A stretch of DNA of 61,920 nucleotides from JAHEEL01 sp963715255 (GTDB taxonomy: Bacteria; Actinomycetota; Acidimicrobiia; Spongiisociales; UBA5794). Both the position numbers and the translations under genes were made by a program. The notes under the pieces were generated by a model. It had not been told where the DNA came from. It searched no databases and worked only from the letters and a program-made list of their open reading frames with translations. Location of the stretch: contig CAVQRN010000009.1 of the NCBI GenBank assembly GCA_963715255.1, positions 1-61,920 of the forward strand, written 5' to 3'. Positions 27,088 to 36,489 of the stretch are shown here, piece by piece; the first letter of the stretch is position 1, and every line of letters starts with the position of its first letter.

Positions 27088-29463
27088 ATCTCAGCCGTGC
27101 GATGTTCGTCAACGCGGGAATCCTGGCGATCACCATGGTGCTGGTGTCGCTCACCCTCGTGATCGGCACGGATACCGGTGGGGAGGCGCCAATCGGAGAA
27201 CTCGCAATCGGACAACCGTCGCCGGAGAGGTTCATCGCTCCCCGGTCGACGAGTCCGATCATCGACGAGGATGCGACGAATGAGGCACGGATCGCCGCCG
27301 CGAACGTGGTTGAGACCGTCTACACGAACGACAACGAGTCGACATTCGCAGTGAGAAGCGAGGTGGTCTCCTTCTTCGACGACCTGAGCGAGGGAGCGAT
27401 CGACCTGTCGCTGATTCCCGACGAAGAGACGACAACACCCTCGACGACCGTCGCGCAGACGACGACTTCGACCGAGCCCGGCGAGACGACGAGCTCGACG
27501 ACGACAACAACCACCACCACCACACAGCCACCGACGACAACCACCACCACGCTTCCACGACGATCGATCGAAGAGCAAATCATTCTCCTGAATGTGAGCC
27601 ACGCCAAGTTGAATCTTCCGATTCCCTCCTTCGTTACGCTGTACAACAACGATCTGGATCGGGTGGCAGAGGGAGAAGAAGCGGCGTTTTCCGAGGTCGA
27701 GGCGGAGAGCCTGCGGACGCTCAATGTGGAACTGGATCGGGGGATCAAGCCGTCCGACGTGTCCGAGCGGCAGGATCTCTACATCAATCCTCTGACCCGC
27801 CCTCCGATCTTCGTGGCGGGGCTCCCGGGAGATGAGCAGGAGATGGCTCGTGAGGCGATCGCACAGCTCGTCGGATTCAGCCTCCAAGCGAACCTTCGCG
27901 TCGACAATGACGCGACGGCGGCGTTACGCGAGGAGGAAGCCGCTGCCGTAGAGCCGATAACAAGGAGATATTCGATCGGTGACACGATCGTCGAAGTTGG
28001 AGAACCGATCGGCAGTATCGAACTCCAGGCGATTCAGGAGCTCGGCTTGTACCAGCCAGAAGCCAGCGGAGAGACGTCCAGGGTGGCGATGGCGCTGTTC
28101 GGCGTTCTCGCCGTGCTATTGGCGGCGTTCTTCCTGTGGAGGATCGCTCCAGTGAAGTGGGCGGAACCGCGCCACATCGCCCTGCTTGGAATCCTCTTGG
28201 TGCTCGCTGCCCTGATATCTCGGATCCCTGCGATCATCGCCGTCGACAATCGAGCCCTCGGCTACCTGATCCCCGCAGTGGCGATTGGTTTCGTCGCCGC
28301 CATCTTGTTCGATCCGCGTACGGGTGTTGTCCTTGCCGTCCCGATGGCCGGGTTCACGGCTTTGTCGACAGGTGATCTCGCGTTCACCGTCTATGCCGGG
28401 GTTGCGACCGTTGTGCCGGTGGCGTTCGTCTCCCGTGTCTCGTCGCGAAGGCAGCTCCGACTCGCCGTGCTGCTGTCGGCGATCACCGTCGTACCCTTCG
28501 CCGTGACCCTCGAGTGGGTGTTTGGAGACGGCAGCCTTGGCATGTCCGCAGTGTGGGCATTCACCGGTGCCGTGATGGCCGGACTTGTCTCACTCGGTCT
28601 TGTGTCGTTCCTCGAGAGTGCGTTCGGAATCACCACCGCACTTGGACTCCTCGATCTGCTGGACCGCAATCACCCGGCGTTGCACCTCATCGAGGAGCAG
28701 GCCCCGGGGACGTTCAACCACTCAATGCTCGTTGGGTCGCTCGCGGGTCGTGCTGCTCGAGCAATCGACGCTGATCCGCTGCTTGCACAGGCTGCGGCCT
28801 GGTACCACGATCTCGGGAAGGTCGTGCTGCCGCAGTACTTCGTCGAAAATCAGTTCGGGATATCCAATCCACACGACACACTCCCGCCCGAAGAGTCGGC
28901 ACAGATCATTCGATCCCATGTCACCGAGGGGCTGAAGCTCGCGAAGAAATACCGGCTTCCTGGGGACGTGGCAGACGGAATCCGGATGCACCACGGCACC
29001 AGCCTGATCCGCTACTTCTACCACCGTGCCCTCGAGACCGATCCGGAGGTCGATCCAGATCTCTTCCGCCACCACGGTGTCAAGCCGAGGCAGAAAGAAA
29101 TGGCGATCGTGATGATCTCCGACGGGACGGAGGCGGCGGCCCGGGCATACGCTCACCAGGAGGACCCGACGGCGAGTGGTCTCAAGAACGTCGTCGAGAC
29201 TGTTGTCACCGAGAAGGTCGACGACGGTCAGCTCGATGAATCGCAGCTGACGTTCGGGGACCTGACGAAGATCAAGGCCGAACTCGTACGGGCTCTGATG
29301 GGCTACTACCACGCACGCGTCCCCATACCCTGGCTTCCCCGGACCGAAGGTCGTCGAGGGTGGGGCTACCCCCGCGCTGCCGACGACTACGAACGGCGCG
29401 CTGGCCAGAACGAGCGCGGAGAGCGAAGATGTTGGCGATCCGTTCGACGAGGGGGACGGGTGA
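27084..29463 (+). CDS. pgpH: 7TM-HD phosphodiesterase PgpH (c-di-AMP hydrolase type)
   Basis: One N-terminal helix is followed by an outer domain carrying an unusually long Thr-rich insert (27,430-27,560; runs such as TTTTTTTTTQPPTTTTTT). Seven membrane helices follow (for example VAMALFGVLAVLLAAFFLWR). The cytoplasmic HD domain contains GTFNHSMLVGSLAGRAARAI, then AAWYHDLGKVVLPQYFVENQ and IRSHVTEGLKLAKKYRLPGD. Firmicute PgpH proteins hydrolyse c-di-AMP through such an HD domain. As given, the frame runs on into ybeY. However, after YYHARVP (about 29,325) the neighbouring frame gives the canonical YPGFPG ending and a stop at 29,463 that overlaps the ybeY GTG. The apparent fusion is thus a frameshift artefact. 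Confidence 0.88.
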
Positions 29464-29924
29464 ACGTCCTCTTTGCCGATGAACAGGACGAACCGATCGT
29501 GACCGACGAGTTGCTCCGGCTGGCCGAAATTGTTCTTGAAGAGGAAGGTCTCGAAGCGGAGACCGGCGTGTCCCTGGTTCTGATCGACGCAGCACAGATG
29601 GCGCAACTCAATGTGACGCACATGGGCAAGGACGGCCCCACCGACGTTCTCTCATTTCCGCTCGAGGCAGCCGCTCCGGGTGCACCGCCAAAGCGTTCTC
29701 CCGGTGGCCCGCCGATCGAGCTCGGTGATGTGTTCATCGCACCGTCCGTCGTGCGTGATAACGCGAAACAACACGGAGCGCCATTCGAGGATGAACTCTC
29801 TCTGATGGTCGTCCACGGACTCCTGCACCTCCTGGGTTGGGATCACGAAGTCGAGGACGACGCAATCCAGATGGAGGCAAGAGAGAGCGAACTCCTGGCT
29901 CGCATCGGCAGGGTGAGACCGTGA
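29460..29924 (+). CDS. ybeY: Endoribonuclease/rRNA maturation factor YbeY
   Basis: 154 residues from the GTG at 29460 (VNVLFADEQDEPI), overlapping the true pgpH stop (GTGA). The zinc site H-G-x-L-H-L-x-G-x-D-H is intact in VHGLLHLLGWDHEVEDD. The conserved TDVLSFPLE stretch is followed by a short insert (APGAPPKRSPGGPP) and ELGDVFIAPSVV. YbeY takes part in 16S rRNA 3' end maturation and ribosome quality control. The stop overlaps the start of corC. Confidence 0.95.
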   Translation: MNVLFADEQDEPIVTDELLRLAEIVLEEEGLEAETGVSLVLIDAAQMAQLNVTHMGKDGPTDVLSFPLEAAAPGAPPKRSPGGPPIELGDVFIAPSVVRDNAKQHGAPFEDELSLMVVHGLLHLLGWDHEVEDDAIQMEARESELLARIGRVRP

Positions 29925-31084
29925 TCGCCGCAGCGTTTGCCTTCTCCGCGGCCCTGGTCTTCCTCACAGCGATACTGCGCGCCGCTGGCGCGACGCTGGT
30001 GCGAACACCCCGAGCAGACGCACTCCACGACGCAGGGGAGGGAAATCCCAGGGCGGAGATGGTTGCCGACCTTCTCGAAGATCGGCACCGGATCCAGCCT
30101 GCGCTCGGCACGGTCGTCACCACACTGCTGATCCTTGCGGTAATCCCAGCGAGTTGGGCGATGGAACGGATCCTCTCCGGGTGGATGCTCGCCCTCGGGT
30201 TCCTTGTGATGACGCTGCTCATTGTTCTGTTGTCCGATCTCATCCCCCGGACGATCGGCCGATCCAGGTCTCGATCGTTCGCCTACCGGTTCTCGCGCAT
30301 CCTCGGGATTGCGATCCGAATCGGCGATGCGGCCAATGATCTCGTGTCGGATGACGAGGAGGATGAAGAGGACGAGGAGGATGAAGACGACCGCGGGGAG
30401 CGCCAGTTGATCTCATCGATCATCGAATTCGGAGACACGATCGTACGCGAGGTCATGGTCCCACGCACCGACATGGTGACGCTTCCCGCCGATGCGTCAT
30501 CCGACGATGCGGTCGACCTCGTTCTCACTGCGGGCCGGTCGCGGATTCCGCTCACCGGGGAGAACGTCGACGACATCGTCGGCCTGCTCTACGCCAGAGA
30601 CCTCCTTACCCTGTACGACGAAGATGCGCCGCCGAGGCCAGCGCGCGACCTCTGCCACGCCGCCTACTTCGTGCCAGAGACCAAGGCCATCTCGGAGCTT
30701 CTCCGTGAGATGCAGGCGAAACAGAAGCACCTCGCCATCGTCGTCGACGAGTTCGGCGGAACGGCAGGTGTCGTCTCGATCGAAGACCTTCTCGAGGAGA
30801 TCGTCGGGGAGATCGTCGACGAGTACGACGATGAAGAACCCATGGTGGTGCCGCTCGAATCGGGCGGGTACCTCGTTGATGCGCGTCTCGACGTGGACGA
30901 TCTGTCGGGCATTCTGAACATCGAGTTCCCGGATGAGGAGTGGGACACCGTCGGTGGCCTGGTCCTGGGCCTTGCAGGACGTGTCCCTGCCGTTGGGGAG
31001 TCGTTCGAGTACAACGATCTCACGCTGACCGCTGAAGAAGTCCGGGGCCGCCGGGTAGCACGTGTCCGGGTGACAGGGCGATGA
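29921..31084 (+). CDS. corC: CNNM/CorC-type transporter with CBS pair (hemolysin family)
   Basis: 387 residues from the GTG at 29921, overlapping the ybeY stop. It has a DUF21-like membrane part with about three helices (LGTVVTTLLILAVIPASWAM, then ALGFLVMTLLIVLLSDLIPR). A very acidic linker (SDDEEDEEDEEDEDDRGE) follows, then two CBS domains (EVMVPRTDMVTLPADASSDD, then KQKHLAIVVDEFGGTAGVVS and IEDLLEEIVGEIVDEYDDEE) and the CorC/HlyC C-terminal domain. Relatives bind nucleotides through CBS and affect Mg2+/Co2+ balance. Linkage between ybeY and era is standard. The symbol follows that convention; substrate not shown. Confidence 0.88.
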   Translation: MIAAAFAFSAALVFLTAILRAAGATLVRTPRADALHDAGEGNPRAEMVADLLEDRHRIQPALGTVVTTLLILAVIPASWAMERILSGWMLALGFLVMTLLIVLLSDLIPRTIGRSRSRSFAYRFSRILGIAIRIGDAANDLVSDDEEDEEDEEDEDDRGERQLISSIIEFGDTIVREVMVPRTDMVTLPADASSDDAVDLVLTAGRSRIPLTGENVDDIVGLLYARDLLTLYDEDAPPRPARDLCHAAYFVPETKAISELLREMQAKQKHLAIVVDEFGGTAGVVSIEDLLEEIVGEIVDEYDDEEPMVVPLESGGYLVDARLDVDDLSGILNIEFPDEEWDTVGGLVLGLAGRVPAVGESFEYNDLTLTAEEVRGRRVARVRVTGR

Positions 31085-31956
31085 CGAACTCCGGGTTCAT
31101 CTCGGTTGTCGGCCGGCCAAACGTCGGAAAGTCGACGCTGGTCAACGCTCTGGTTGGAGAGAAGGTGGCGATCACGTCGCCGCGGCCGCAGACCACCCGC
31201 AACACCATCCGCGGCGTCGCCACGAATGGAGAGATCCAACTGGTGCTCGTGGACACGCCGGGTCTGCACAAGCCGCGCAACATTCTTGGTGAGCGGCTGA
31301 ACAAGCTGGTCTACGGGTCCATCGCAGAAGCAGATGCCGTTCTCTTCGTGCTCGATGCTGGTCAACCCATCGGACCCGGTGATCGACTGATCGCCGAGCG
31401 TCTCACCAACTCGGGTGCCCCCGTCGTTGTCGCCGTGAACAAGACTGATCAGGCATCGAACGAGACGGTCCTGGGCCAGCTCGCCCAAGCAGGGGAATGG
31501 GACTTCGCTGTGTACGTTCCGATCTCGGCGCTCAAGGGCGACGGTCTCGGACCGCTACGCAGCGAGCTCGAGGCGCTGATGCCCGAAGGCCCGTTCTTCT
31601 TCCCTCCGCACATGCACAGCGACCAACCAGACCAGCTTCTCGCCGCCGAACTCGTGCGCGAGAAGTACCTGTCGCGTCTACGCGAGGAACTGCCGCATTC
31701 TCTTGCCGTTGTGGTCGGCGACATCGAGGAGCGGGACAACGGGGTGCTGTACATCCCCGCATCCGTCTACATCGAACGGCAATCGCAGAAGGGCATGGTG
31801 ATCGGCAAAGGCGGCGAGCTGATCAAGGTCGTCGGCGCCGAAGCCCGAGTCGAACTCGAGCGCCTCTTCGGCGTTCCCGTGTTCCTCGACCTCCGAGTCA
31901 AGGTAGAGAAGGACTGGCAGCGCAAAGACGAGACGCTGAACCGAATGGGATTCTGA
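31081..31956 (+). CDS. era: GTPase Era
   Basis: 291 residues. The GTPase domain has G1 GRPNVGKSTLVNALVG, the effector loop RPQTTRNTIRG, G3 LVDTPGLHKPRNILGE and G4 VNKTD. The C-terminal KH domain ends with GMVIGKGGELIKVVGAEARV. Era binds the 3' end of 16S rRNA and helps 30S assembly. The ATG overlaps the stop of the CBS-domain gene by 4 bases. It is the last gene of the overlapping phoH-to-era run; the octamer repeat tract follows. Confidence 0.97.
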   Translation: MTNSGFISVVGRPNVGKSTLVNALVGEKVAITSPRPQTTRNTIRGVATNGEIQLVLVDTPGLHKPRNILGERLNKLVYGSIAEADAVLFVLDAGQPIGPGDRLIAERLTNSGAPVVVAVNKTDQASNETVLGQLAQAGEWDFAVYVPISALKGDGLGPLRSELEALMPEGPFFFPPHMHSDQPDQLLAAELVREKYLSRLREELPHSLAVVVGDIEERDNGVLYIPASVYIERQSQKGMVIGKGGELIKVVGAEARVELERLFGVPVFLDLRVKVEKDWQRKDETLNRMGF

Positions 31957-31959
31957 TCA

Positions 31960-32190
31960 GACAGCAGACAGCAGACAGCCTGTGACCGACCACTCGCGAC
32001 CACTCGCGACTACTCCGCTCCTCCGCTCTCTGATCTACTGATCTCTGATCTCTCAGCTACTCCGCTACTCCGCTCTAGTCTCCGCTCCTCAGCTCCGGCT
32101 ACTCAGCTACTCAGCTACTCAGCTACTCCGCTACTCCGCTACTCAGCTACTCAGCTACCCAGCTACTCAGCTACCCAGCTACCAAGCGGT
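31960..32190. repeat. Degenerate AGCTACTC octamer tract
   Basis: Between era and recO. From about 32,093 to 32,187 there are at least nine near-perfect head-to-tail copies of an 8-base unit AGCTACTC, with variants CGCTACTC and AGCTACCC. The 130 bases before it hold looser versions (ACTCGCGACC, CTGATCTCTG, CTCCGCTCCT). The unit is not a multiple of three and no frame crosses the tract. Similar words occur next to leuS, dpaL/glyS and after glyS in this window. Confidence 0.85.
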
Positions 32191-32202
32191 ACGCTGCTCT
32201 CC

Positions 32203-32922
32203 ATGGCTCTCTACTCCGATCAGGGGATCGTGCTTCGGTCCTATTCGTTCGGTGAGGCCGACAAGATCGTCATCCTGCTGAGCCCGAATCGAGGCAAGCT
32301 TCGGACGGTCGCCAAGGGTGTTCGGAAGACGAAGAGCCGGTTCGGCGGTCGCCTCGAGACGCTCACTCACGTCGATCTTGTGCTCTACGAGGGGAAGAAC
32401 CTCGACATGATCACCCAGGCCTCGATCATCGAGGCCTTTCCGACCCTCCGTCAGGACCTGGACCGTGTAGTCGCTGCCGGGACGATGATTGAGATCGCCG
32501 ATGTTGTCGCCCAGGAGGACGAACCGGCCCTACGACTGTTCCTCCTTCTCAAGCGGGGTCTCCGCGCCCTCGACGGCCCCGACCCGCATCCCGATCTGGT
32601 CACCGCCTACCTCCTGAAGGCGGCGGCGATCGTCGGTGTCGCTCCGGCGCTGGAGCATTGTGCCGGGTGCGGAGTTCGGGAAGGCCTGACCCGATTCAGC
32701 TTCGCCGCCGGAGGTGTGCTCTGTGATCGGTGTCGGACGCCGGGGGCATATGCCCTCCGGTCCGGCGTGATCGAGTATCTAGCGGCCATGTCCGGTGTCG
32801 ATCTCTCGGCACTTCCCGATCCTGATCTTGCCATGAGCCGGGAAGCGATGGGAGTGACACGCCGATTCATGGAATACCACCTCGAACGGAAGCTCGACTC
32901 GATGGCCTTGATCGATGTCTGA
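32203..32922 (+). CDS. recO: DNA repair protein RecO
   Basis: 239 residues. The N-terminal OB fold starts MALYSDQGIVLRSYSFGEAD, then KIVILLSPNRGKLRTVAKGV. Below it is a helical domain with the RecO zinc site (HCAGCGVREGLTRFSFAAGG, then VLCDRCRTPG). RecO loads RecA onto SSB-coated DNA in the RecFOR pathway. The ATG lies directly after the octamer tract, so the tract is in its 5' region. The end overlaps uppS by 8 bases. Confidence 0.95.
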   Translation: MALYSDQGIVLRSYSFGEADKIVILLSPNRGKLRTVAKGVRKTKSRFGGRLETLTHVDLVLYEGKNLDMITQASIIEAFPTLRQDLDRVVAAGTMIEIADVVAQEDEPALRLFLLLKRGLRALDGPDPHPDLVTAYLLKAAAIVGVAPALEHCAGCGVREGLTRFSFAAGGVLCDRCRTPGAYALRSGVIEYLAAMSGVDLSALPDPDLAMSREAMGVTRRFMEYHLERKLDSMALIDV

Positions 32923-33667
32923 CCCGGCATTCATCCTCGATCCTGAACGGATCCCGCACCACGTCGCGATCATCATGGACGGCAACGGGCGGTGGGCGAA
33001 CGCCCGCGGCCTCCCCCGAACCGCCGGACATGCCAGGGGGGAGCCGGCGCTGTTCGATGTGGTCCACGGCGCGCTCGATCTCGGAATCGAATGGCTCACC
33101 GTCTACACGTTCTCCACCGAGAACTGGGGACGGGATCCCGACGAGGTTGCATTCCTCATGGAGTTCAACGTCGACCTTCTGGAACGCAGGAGGGACGAAC
33201 TCGACGAACTTGGTGTCAGGGTCATCTTCATCGGCGACCACAACGATGAGCGCATCCCCAAGGCGGTGCTCGAGCGGATGAAGATTGCCGAGGACCAGAC
33301 CGCTCGCAATACCCGGCTCAACATGGTCTATGCCTTCAACTATGGCGGCAGGACGGAGATCGCCGCGGCCGCTCGAAGAATCGCAGCAGAAGCCGCGGCG
33401 GGAACGTTGAATCCGACGGACGTCGACGAGGGTTCGGTAGCCGAGCGTCTCTACCTCCCGGAGATGCCCGATCCCGATCTGGTCATCCGCACGTCGGGGG
33501 AGCAGCGCACGTCGAACTACCTCCTCTGGGAGGCCGCGTATGCGGAGTACGTCTTCAGCCCGGTTCTCTGGCCCGATTTCGATCATCAGGAACTAGCTCG
33601 GTGTATCGCCGAGTATCAGGCCCGCGAGCGCAGGTACGGCGGAGCGATCGACTCTCTGTTCGACTAG
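32915..33667 (+). CDS. uppS: Isoprenyl (undecaprenyl) diphosphate synthase, cis type
   Basis: 250 residues. Family motifs in order: HHVAIIMDGNGRWANARGLP with the metal-binding Asp, TAGHARGEPALFDVV, YTFSTENWGRDPDEV, YAFNYGGRTEIAAAARRIAA, then DLVIRTSGEQRTSNYLLWEA. It adds isoprene units to make the lipid carrier for cell-wall synthesis. In actinobacteria two related enzymes may exist with different chain length, and length cannot be told here. It overlaps recO, as in many actinobacteria. Confidence 0.95.
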   Translation: MSDPAFILDPERIPHHVAIIMDGNGRWANARGLPRTAGHARGEPALFDVVHGALDLGIEWLTVYTFSTENWGRDPDEVAFLMEFNVDLLERRRDELDELGVRVIFIGDHNDERIPKAVLERMKIAEDQTARNTRLNMVYAFNYGGRTEIAAAARRIAAEAAAGTLNPTDVDEGSVAERLYLPEMPDPDLVIRTSGEQRTSNYLLWEAAYAEYVFSPVLWPDFDHQELARCIAEYQARERRYGGAIDSLFD

Positions 33668-33686
33668 CGGGGTGCGCCACTTCCGT

Positions 33687-34938
33687 CTAGGCGTTGGCCC
33701 AGCGGTACTCCGCAGGGACCGAGTTGGCGCCCTCCCACACGACGCGGCGGAATTCGTCCGGGTCGGTATTGCCCTCCGAGTTGATCAACAGCACCTGGGA
33801 GTCTGAACCGAGACCCAGGTACTCCTTCAACGCGGCGAACTGCGGGTACTCAGAGACGAACATGAGTGCACCCAACGTAACCGCTCCCGACTCCCCGGAG
33901 ACGACGAAGGGGTCACCGGAGAGTGGCGTCGCGTACACGCGCATCCCTTTGGCGGCGACATAATCGGGACTGGCGATGAAGGCATCGACGCAATCCCACA
34001 ACACCTTCCACGCGATGGGACTCGGTTCGCCACACGCGAGTCCCGCCATGATCGTTTGGAGATCACCGCTGACCGCATGCGGCTGGCCGTCGCCGATTCG
34101 GGCAGACTCGAGGAGGCACTCTGCCGTGGCAGGCTCGACCACCACGGTTGTCGGCCGATCCTTACCGAAGCGAGATGAGTAGAAGCCGACGGTGGCGGCT
34201 GCCAGCGCTCCGACACCGCCCTGGACGAAGACGTGTGTCGGTTTGACCATGCCCTGACCGGCCAATTGTTCCTGGGCCTCGGAGAGCATCGTGGTGTATC
34301 CCTGCATGACCCACTTGGGCACATCCTCGTATCCCTCCCACGAGGTGTCGGAGATGACGTGCCATCCGTTCTTCTCGGCGTCGAGGCTGGCCTGCCTCAC
34401 CGCATCGTCATAGGTCCCATCGACGACGCGCACGTCTGCCCCATAGCCCGCGATCGCTTCGATGCGAGCTCGTGACGTGTCCTTGTGAACGTAGATGACG
34501 GCCTTGCAGTTCAACTTGTCGGCCGCCCAGGCAACGCCACGCCCGTGATTGCCATCCGTTGCGGTTGCGAAGGTGAGGTCTCCCAGCTTCGCTCGGGTCT
34601 CGTCCGAGACCAACTGATCGAACGAGAGATCCTTGCCCTCGAGACCCAGCCGGGCTTTGATGAAGCTGTAGATGGCGAACGACCCGCCAAGCACCTTGAA
34701 CGAGTTGAGACTCAGGCGCACCGACTCGTCCTTGACCCAGATCCCTCCGACGCCGATCATCGCTGCCAGCTTCGACAGATTTCTCAGGGGGCTGATCTGA
34801 TAGCCGGGGATCTGACGGTGGAAGCTCCTGGTCTGTTCGAAGACGCCACGCGGGAAGTTCTCGGCGACCGACGCGTCTGTTCGCGATGGTCCGTGCTCTG
34901 GGGTTCTCGACCCACTCGATCGGTAGTACAGGAGTCAT
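33687..34938 (-). CDS. dpaL: Diaminopropionate ammonia-lyase-like PLP enzyme (YgeX/DpaL), one frameshift
   Basis: Fold type II PLP enzyme. The lysine that binds PLP is in SFKVLGGSFAIYSFIKARLG. The phosphate-side loop is ATDGNHGRGVAWAADKLNC. Further family marks: HVISDTSWEGYEDVPKWVMQ and FVQGGVGALAAATVGFYSSR. The frame stays open upstream past the first ATG, supplying the family N-terminus (ENFPRGVFEQTRSFHRQIPG, then YQISPLRNLSKLAAM). A shift near 34,890 joins it to MTPVLPIEWVENPRA at the ATG at 34,938. The known reaction turns 2,3-diaminopropionate into pyruvate and ammonia. In gut bacteria ygeX belongs to a purine-degradation cluster with ygfK, ssnA and xdhD, which are also here, so that role is likely. 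Confidence 0.85.
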
Positions 34939-35157
34939 GCCCACACTGTATCGTCCGAATCCCTGCAATTCCGGGTAGCCGGGTAGCTGAGTACTCGGGC
35001 ATCGGTTGAGGTCGTCCCGACTCCGCTACTCCGCTACGGCCGGTCGGCTTTGCCCCATCGTCTCCGACCCGCTTCCTGGCTTCTGGCTCCTGCTACTTCC
35101 TACTTGCCACTTCATTCCCCATTACCATCCCCGCTACCCACCGACTGCGAGAGGTTC
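34939..35157. repeat. Divergent intergenic region with degenerate octamer-type words
   Basis: Between dpaL (-) and glyS (+). Contains GGGTAGCTGAGTACTCGGG and, further on, ACTCCGCTACTCCGCTAC, then TGGCTTCTGGCTCCTGCTAC. These resemble the AGCTACTC tract near recO on both strands. Both promoters should lie here. The gap before glyS ends with a GAGAGG ribosome site. Confidence 0.55.
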
Positions 35158-36465
35158 ATGCCTGCCGATTTCGACACGATCGTCAACCTTGCCAAGAAGC
35201 GAGGCTTCGTCTTCCAATCATCCGAGATCTACGGAGGGATCCGCTCGGCATACGACTACGGCCCGCTCGGGGTCGAACTACTTCGCAATGTCAAGGAGCA
35301 GTGGTGGCGTTCGATGGTGCAGATGCGCGACGACATCGTCGGGATCGACAGCGCCGTCATCCAGTCTCCGAAGGTTTGGGTCGCGTCCGGGCATGTTGCC
35401 TCCTTCTCCGACCCACTCGTGGAGTGCCGTGAGTGTCACAACCGCCATCGACTCGACAAGCTCGAGAAGCCCGATCAGTGTCCAACCTGCGGCTCGAAGG
35501 ACTCCTTCACGGATCCCCGCGAGTTCAACCTCATGTTCCGCACGCACATGGGACCGGTCGAGAGCGAAGACAATGCCGTCTACCTCCGCCCCGAGACGGC
35601 GCAGGGCATCTTCATCAACTTCGAGAACGTGCGCCGCACCGTCCGCAAGCGCCTCCCATTCGGTATCGCCCAGGTTGGCAAGTCATTCAGAAACGAGATC
35701 ACACCCGGCCAGTTCGTGTTCCGAACGCGCGAGTTCGAACAGATGGAGATGGAGTTCTTCTGCCACCCCGACGAGGCGGAGGAGTGGTACCGCTACTGGA
35801 TCGACGAGCGACGCAACTGGTACATCGGTCTCGGGATGACTGAGGGCAATCTCCAGTTCCGGGAGCATGAGCAGGACGAACTCTCCCACTACTCAACGGG
35901 GACGTTCGATGTCGATTACCGGTTCCCGTGGGGGTGGGACGAGCTCGAGGGGATCGCCAACCGGACCGATTTCGACCTCAAGGCCCATGCCGAGTACTCG
36001 GGCGAGGACCTCACCTACTTCGACCCAGACACCAACGAGCGCTTCTTCCCGTATGTCATCGAGCCGGCCGCCGGTGCGACGCGAACGACGTTCGCATTTC
36101 TCATCGACGCATATCACGAAGAGGAAGTGCGTAGCGAGAAGCGCACCGTACTCAAGCTCGATCCGCGTCTCTCACCGATCAAGGTGGCGGTCCTGCCGTT
36201 GTCGAAGAAGGATGATCTCGTCGAGGTAACGAACCGTGTTGCCGACCTGCTCCGCGGCCGGTGGATGATCGAGGTGGACATCACCCAGTCGATCGGTCGC
36301 CGCTATCGAAGGCAGGACGAGATCGGCACCCCGTATGCCGTGACGGTCGACTTCGACACACTCGACGACGGCCAGGTCACCATCCGCGACCGTGACACGA
36401 TGGAACAAGACCGAATCCCGATCGAGAGCCTCGTGGCCTACCTAGCGGAACGCCTCCCAGTCTGA
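35158..36465 (+). CDS. glyS: Glycyl-tRNA synthetase, homodimeric type
   Basis: 436 residues from the ATG at 35158, after GAGAGG. It is the eukaryote/archaea-like alpha2 form used by actinobacteria, not the alpha2beta2 form. Features: GFVFQSSEIYGGIRSAYDYG at the start, a zinc-like insert CRECHNRHRLDKLEKPDQCP followed by TCGS, class II motif 2 (VGKSFRNEITPGQFVFRTRE), EFEQMEMEFFCHP, motif 3 (GATRTTFAFLIDAY), and the C-terminal anticodon-binding domain. No frameshift. The gene stands alone after a repeat-rich spacer, with another trace of the repeat just after the stop (GCTACTCGG). Confidence 0.97.
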   Translation: MPADFDTIVNLAKKRGFVFQSSEIYGGIRSAYDYGPLGVELLRNVKEQWWRSMVQMRDDIVGIDSAVIQSPKVWVASGHVASFSDPLVECRECHNRHRLDKLEKPDQCPTCGSKDSFTDPREFNLMFRTHMGPVESEDNAVYLRPETAQGIFINFENVRRTVRKRLPFGIAQVGKSFRNEITPGQFVFRTREFEQMEMEFFCHPDEAEEWYRYWIDERRNWYIGLGMTEGNLQFREHEQDELSHYSTGTFDVDYRFPWGWDELEGIANRTDFDLKAHAEYSGEDLTYFDPDTNERFFPYVIEPAAGATRTTFAFLIDAYHEEEVRSEKRTVLKLDPRLSPIKVAVLPLSKKDDLVEVTNRVADLLRGRWMIEVDITQSIGRRYRRQDEIGTPYAVTVDFDTLDDGQVTIRDRDTMEQDRIPIESLVAYLAERLPV

Positions 36466-36489
36466 CCGGCTACTCGGCTGCACAGCTAC

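Noticed and set aside
27084..29924. Single fused PgpH-YbeY protein
   Set aside because: A one-base shift near 29,325 restores both normal ends and an overlapping GTGA junction.
32040..32190. Possible CRISPR array in the octamer tract
   Set aside because: Units are 8 bases head to tail with no unique spacers, and no cas genes are present.
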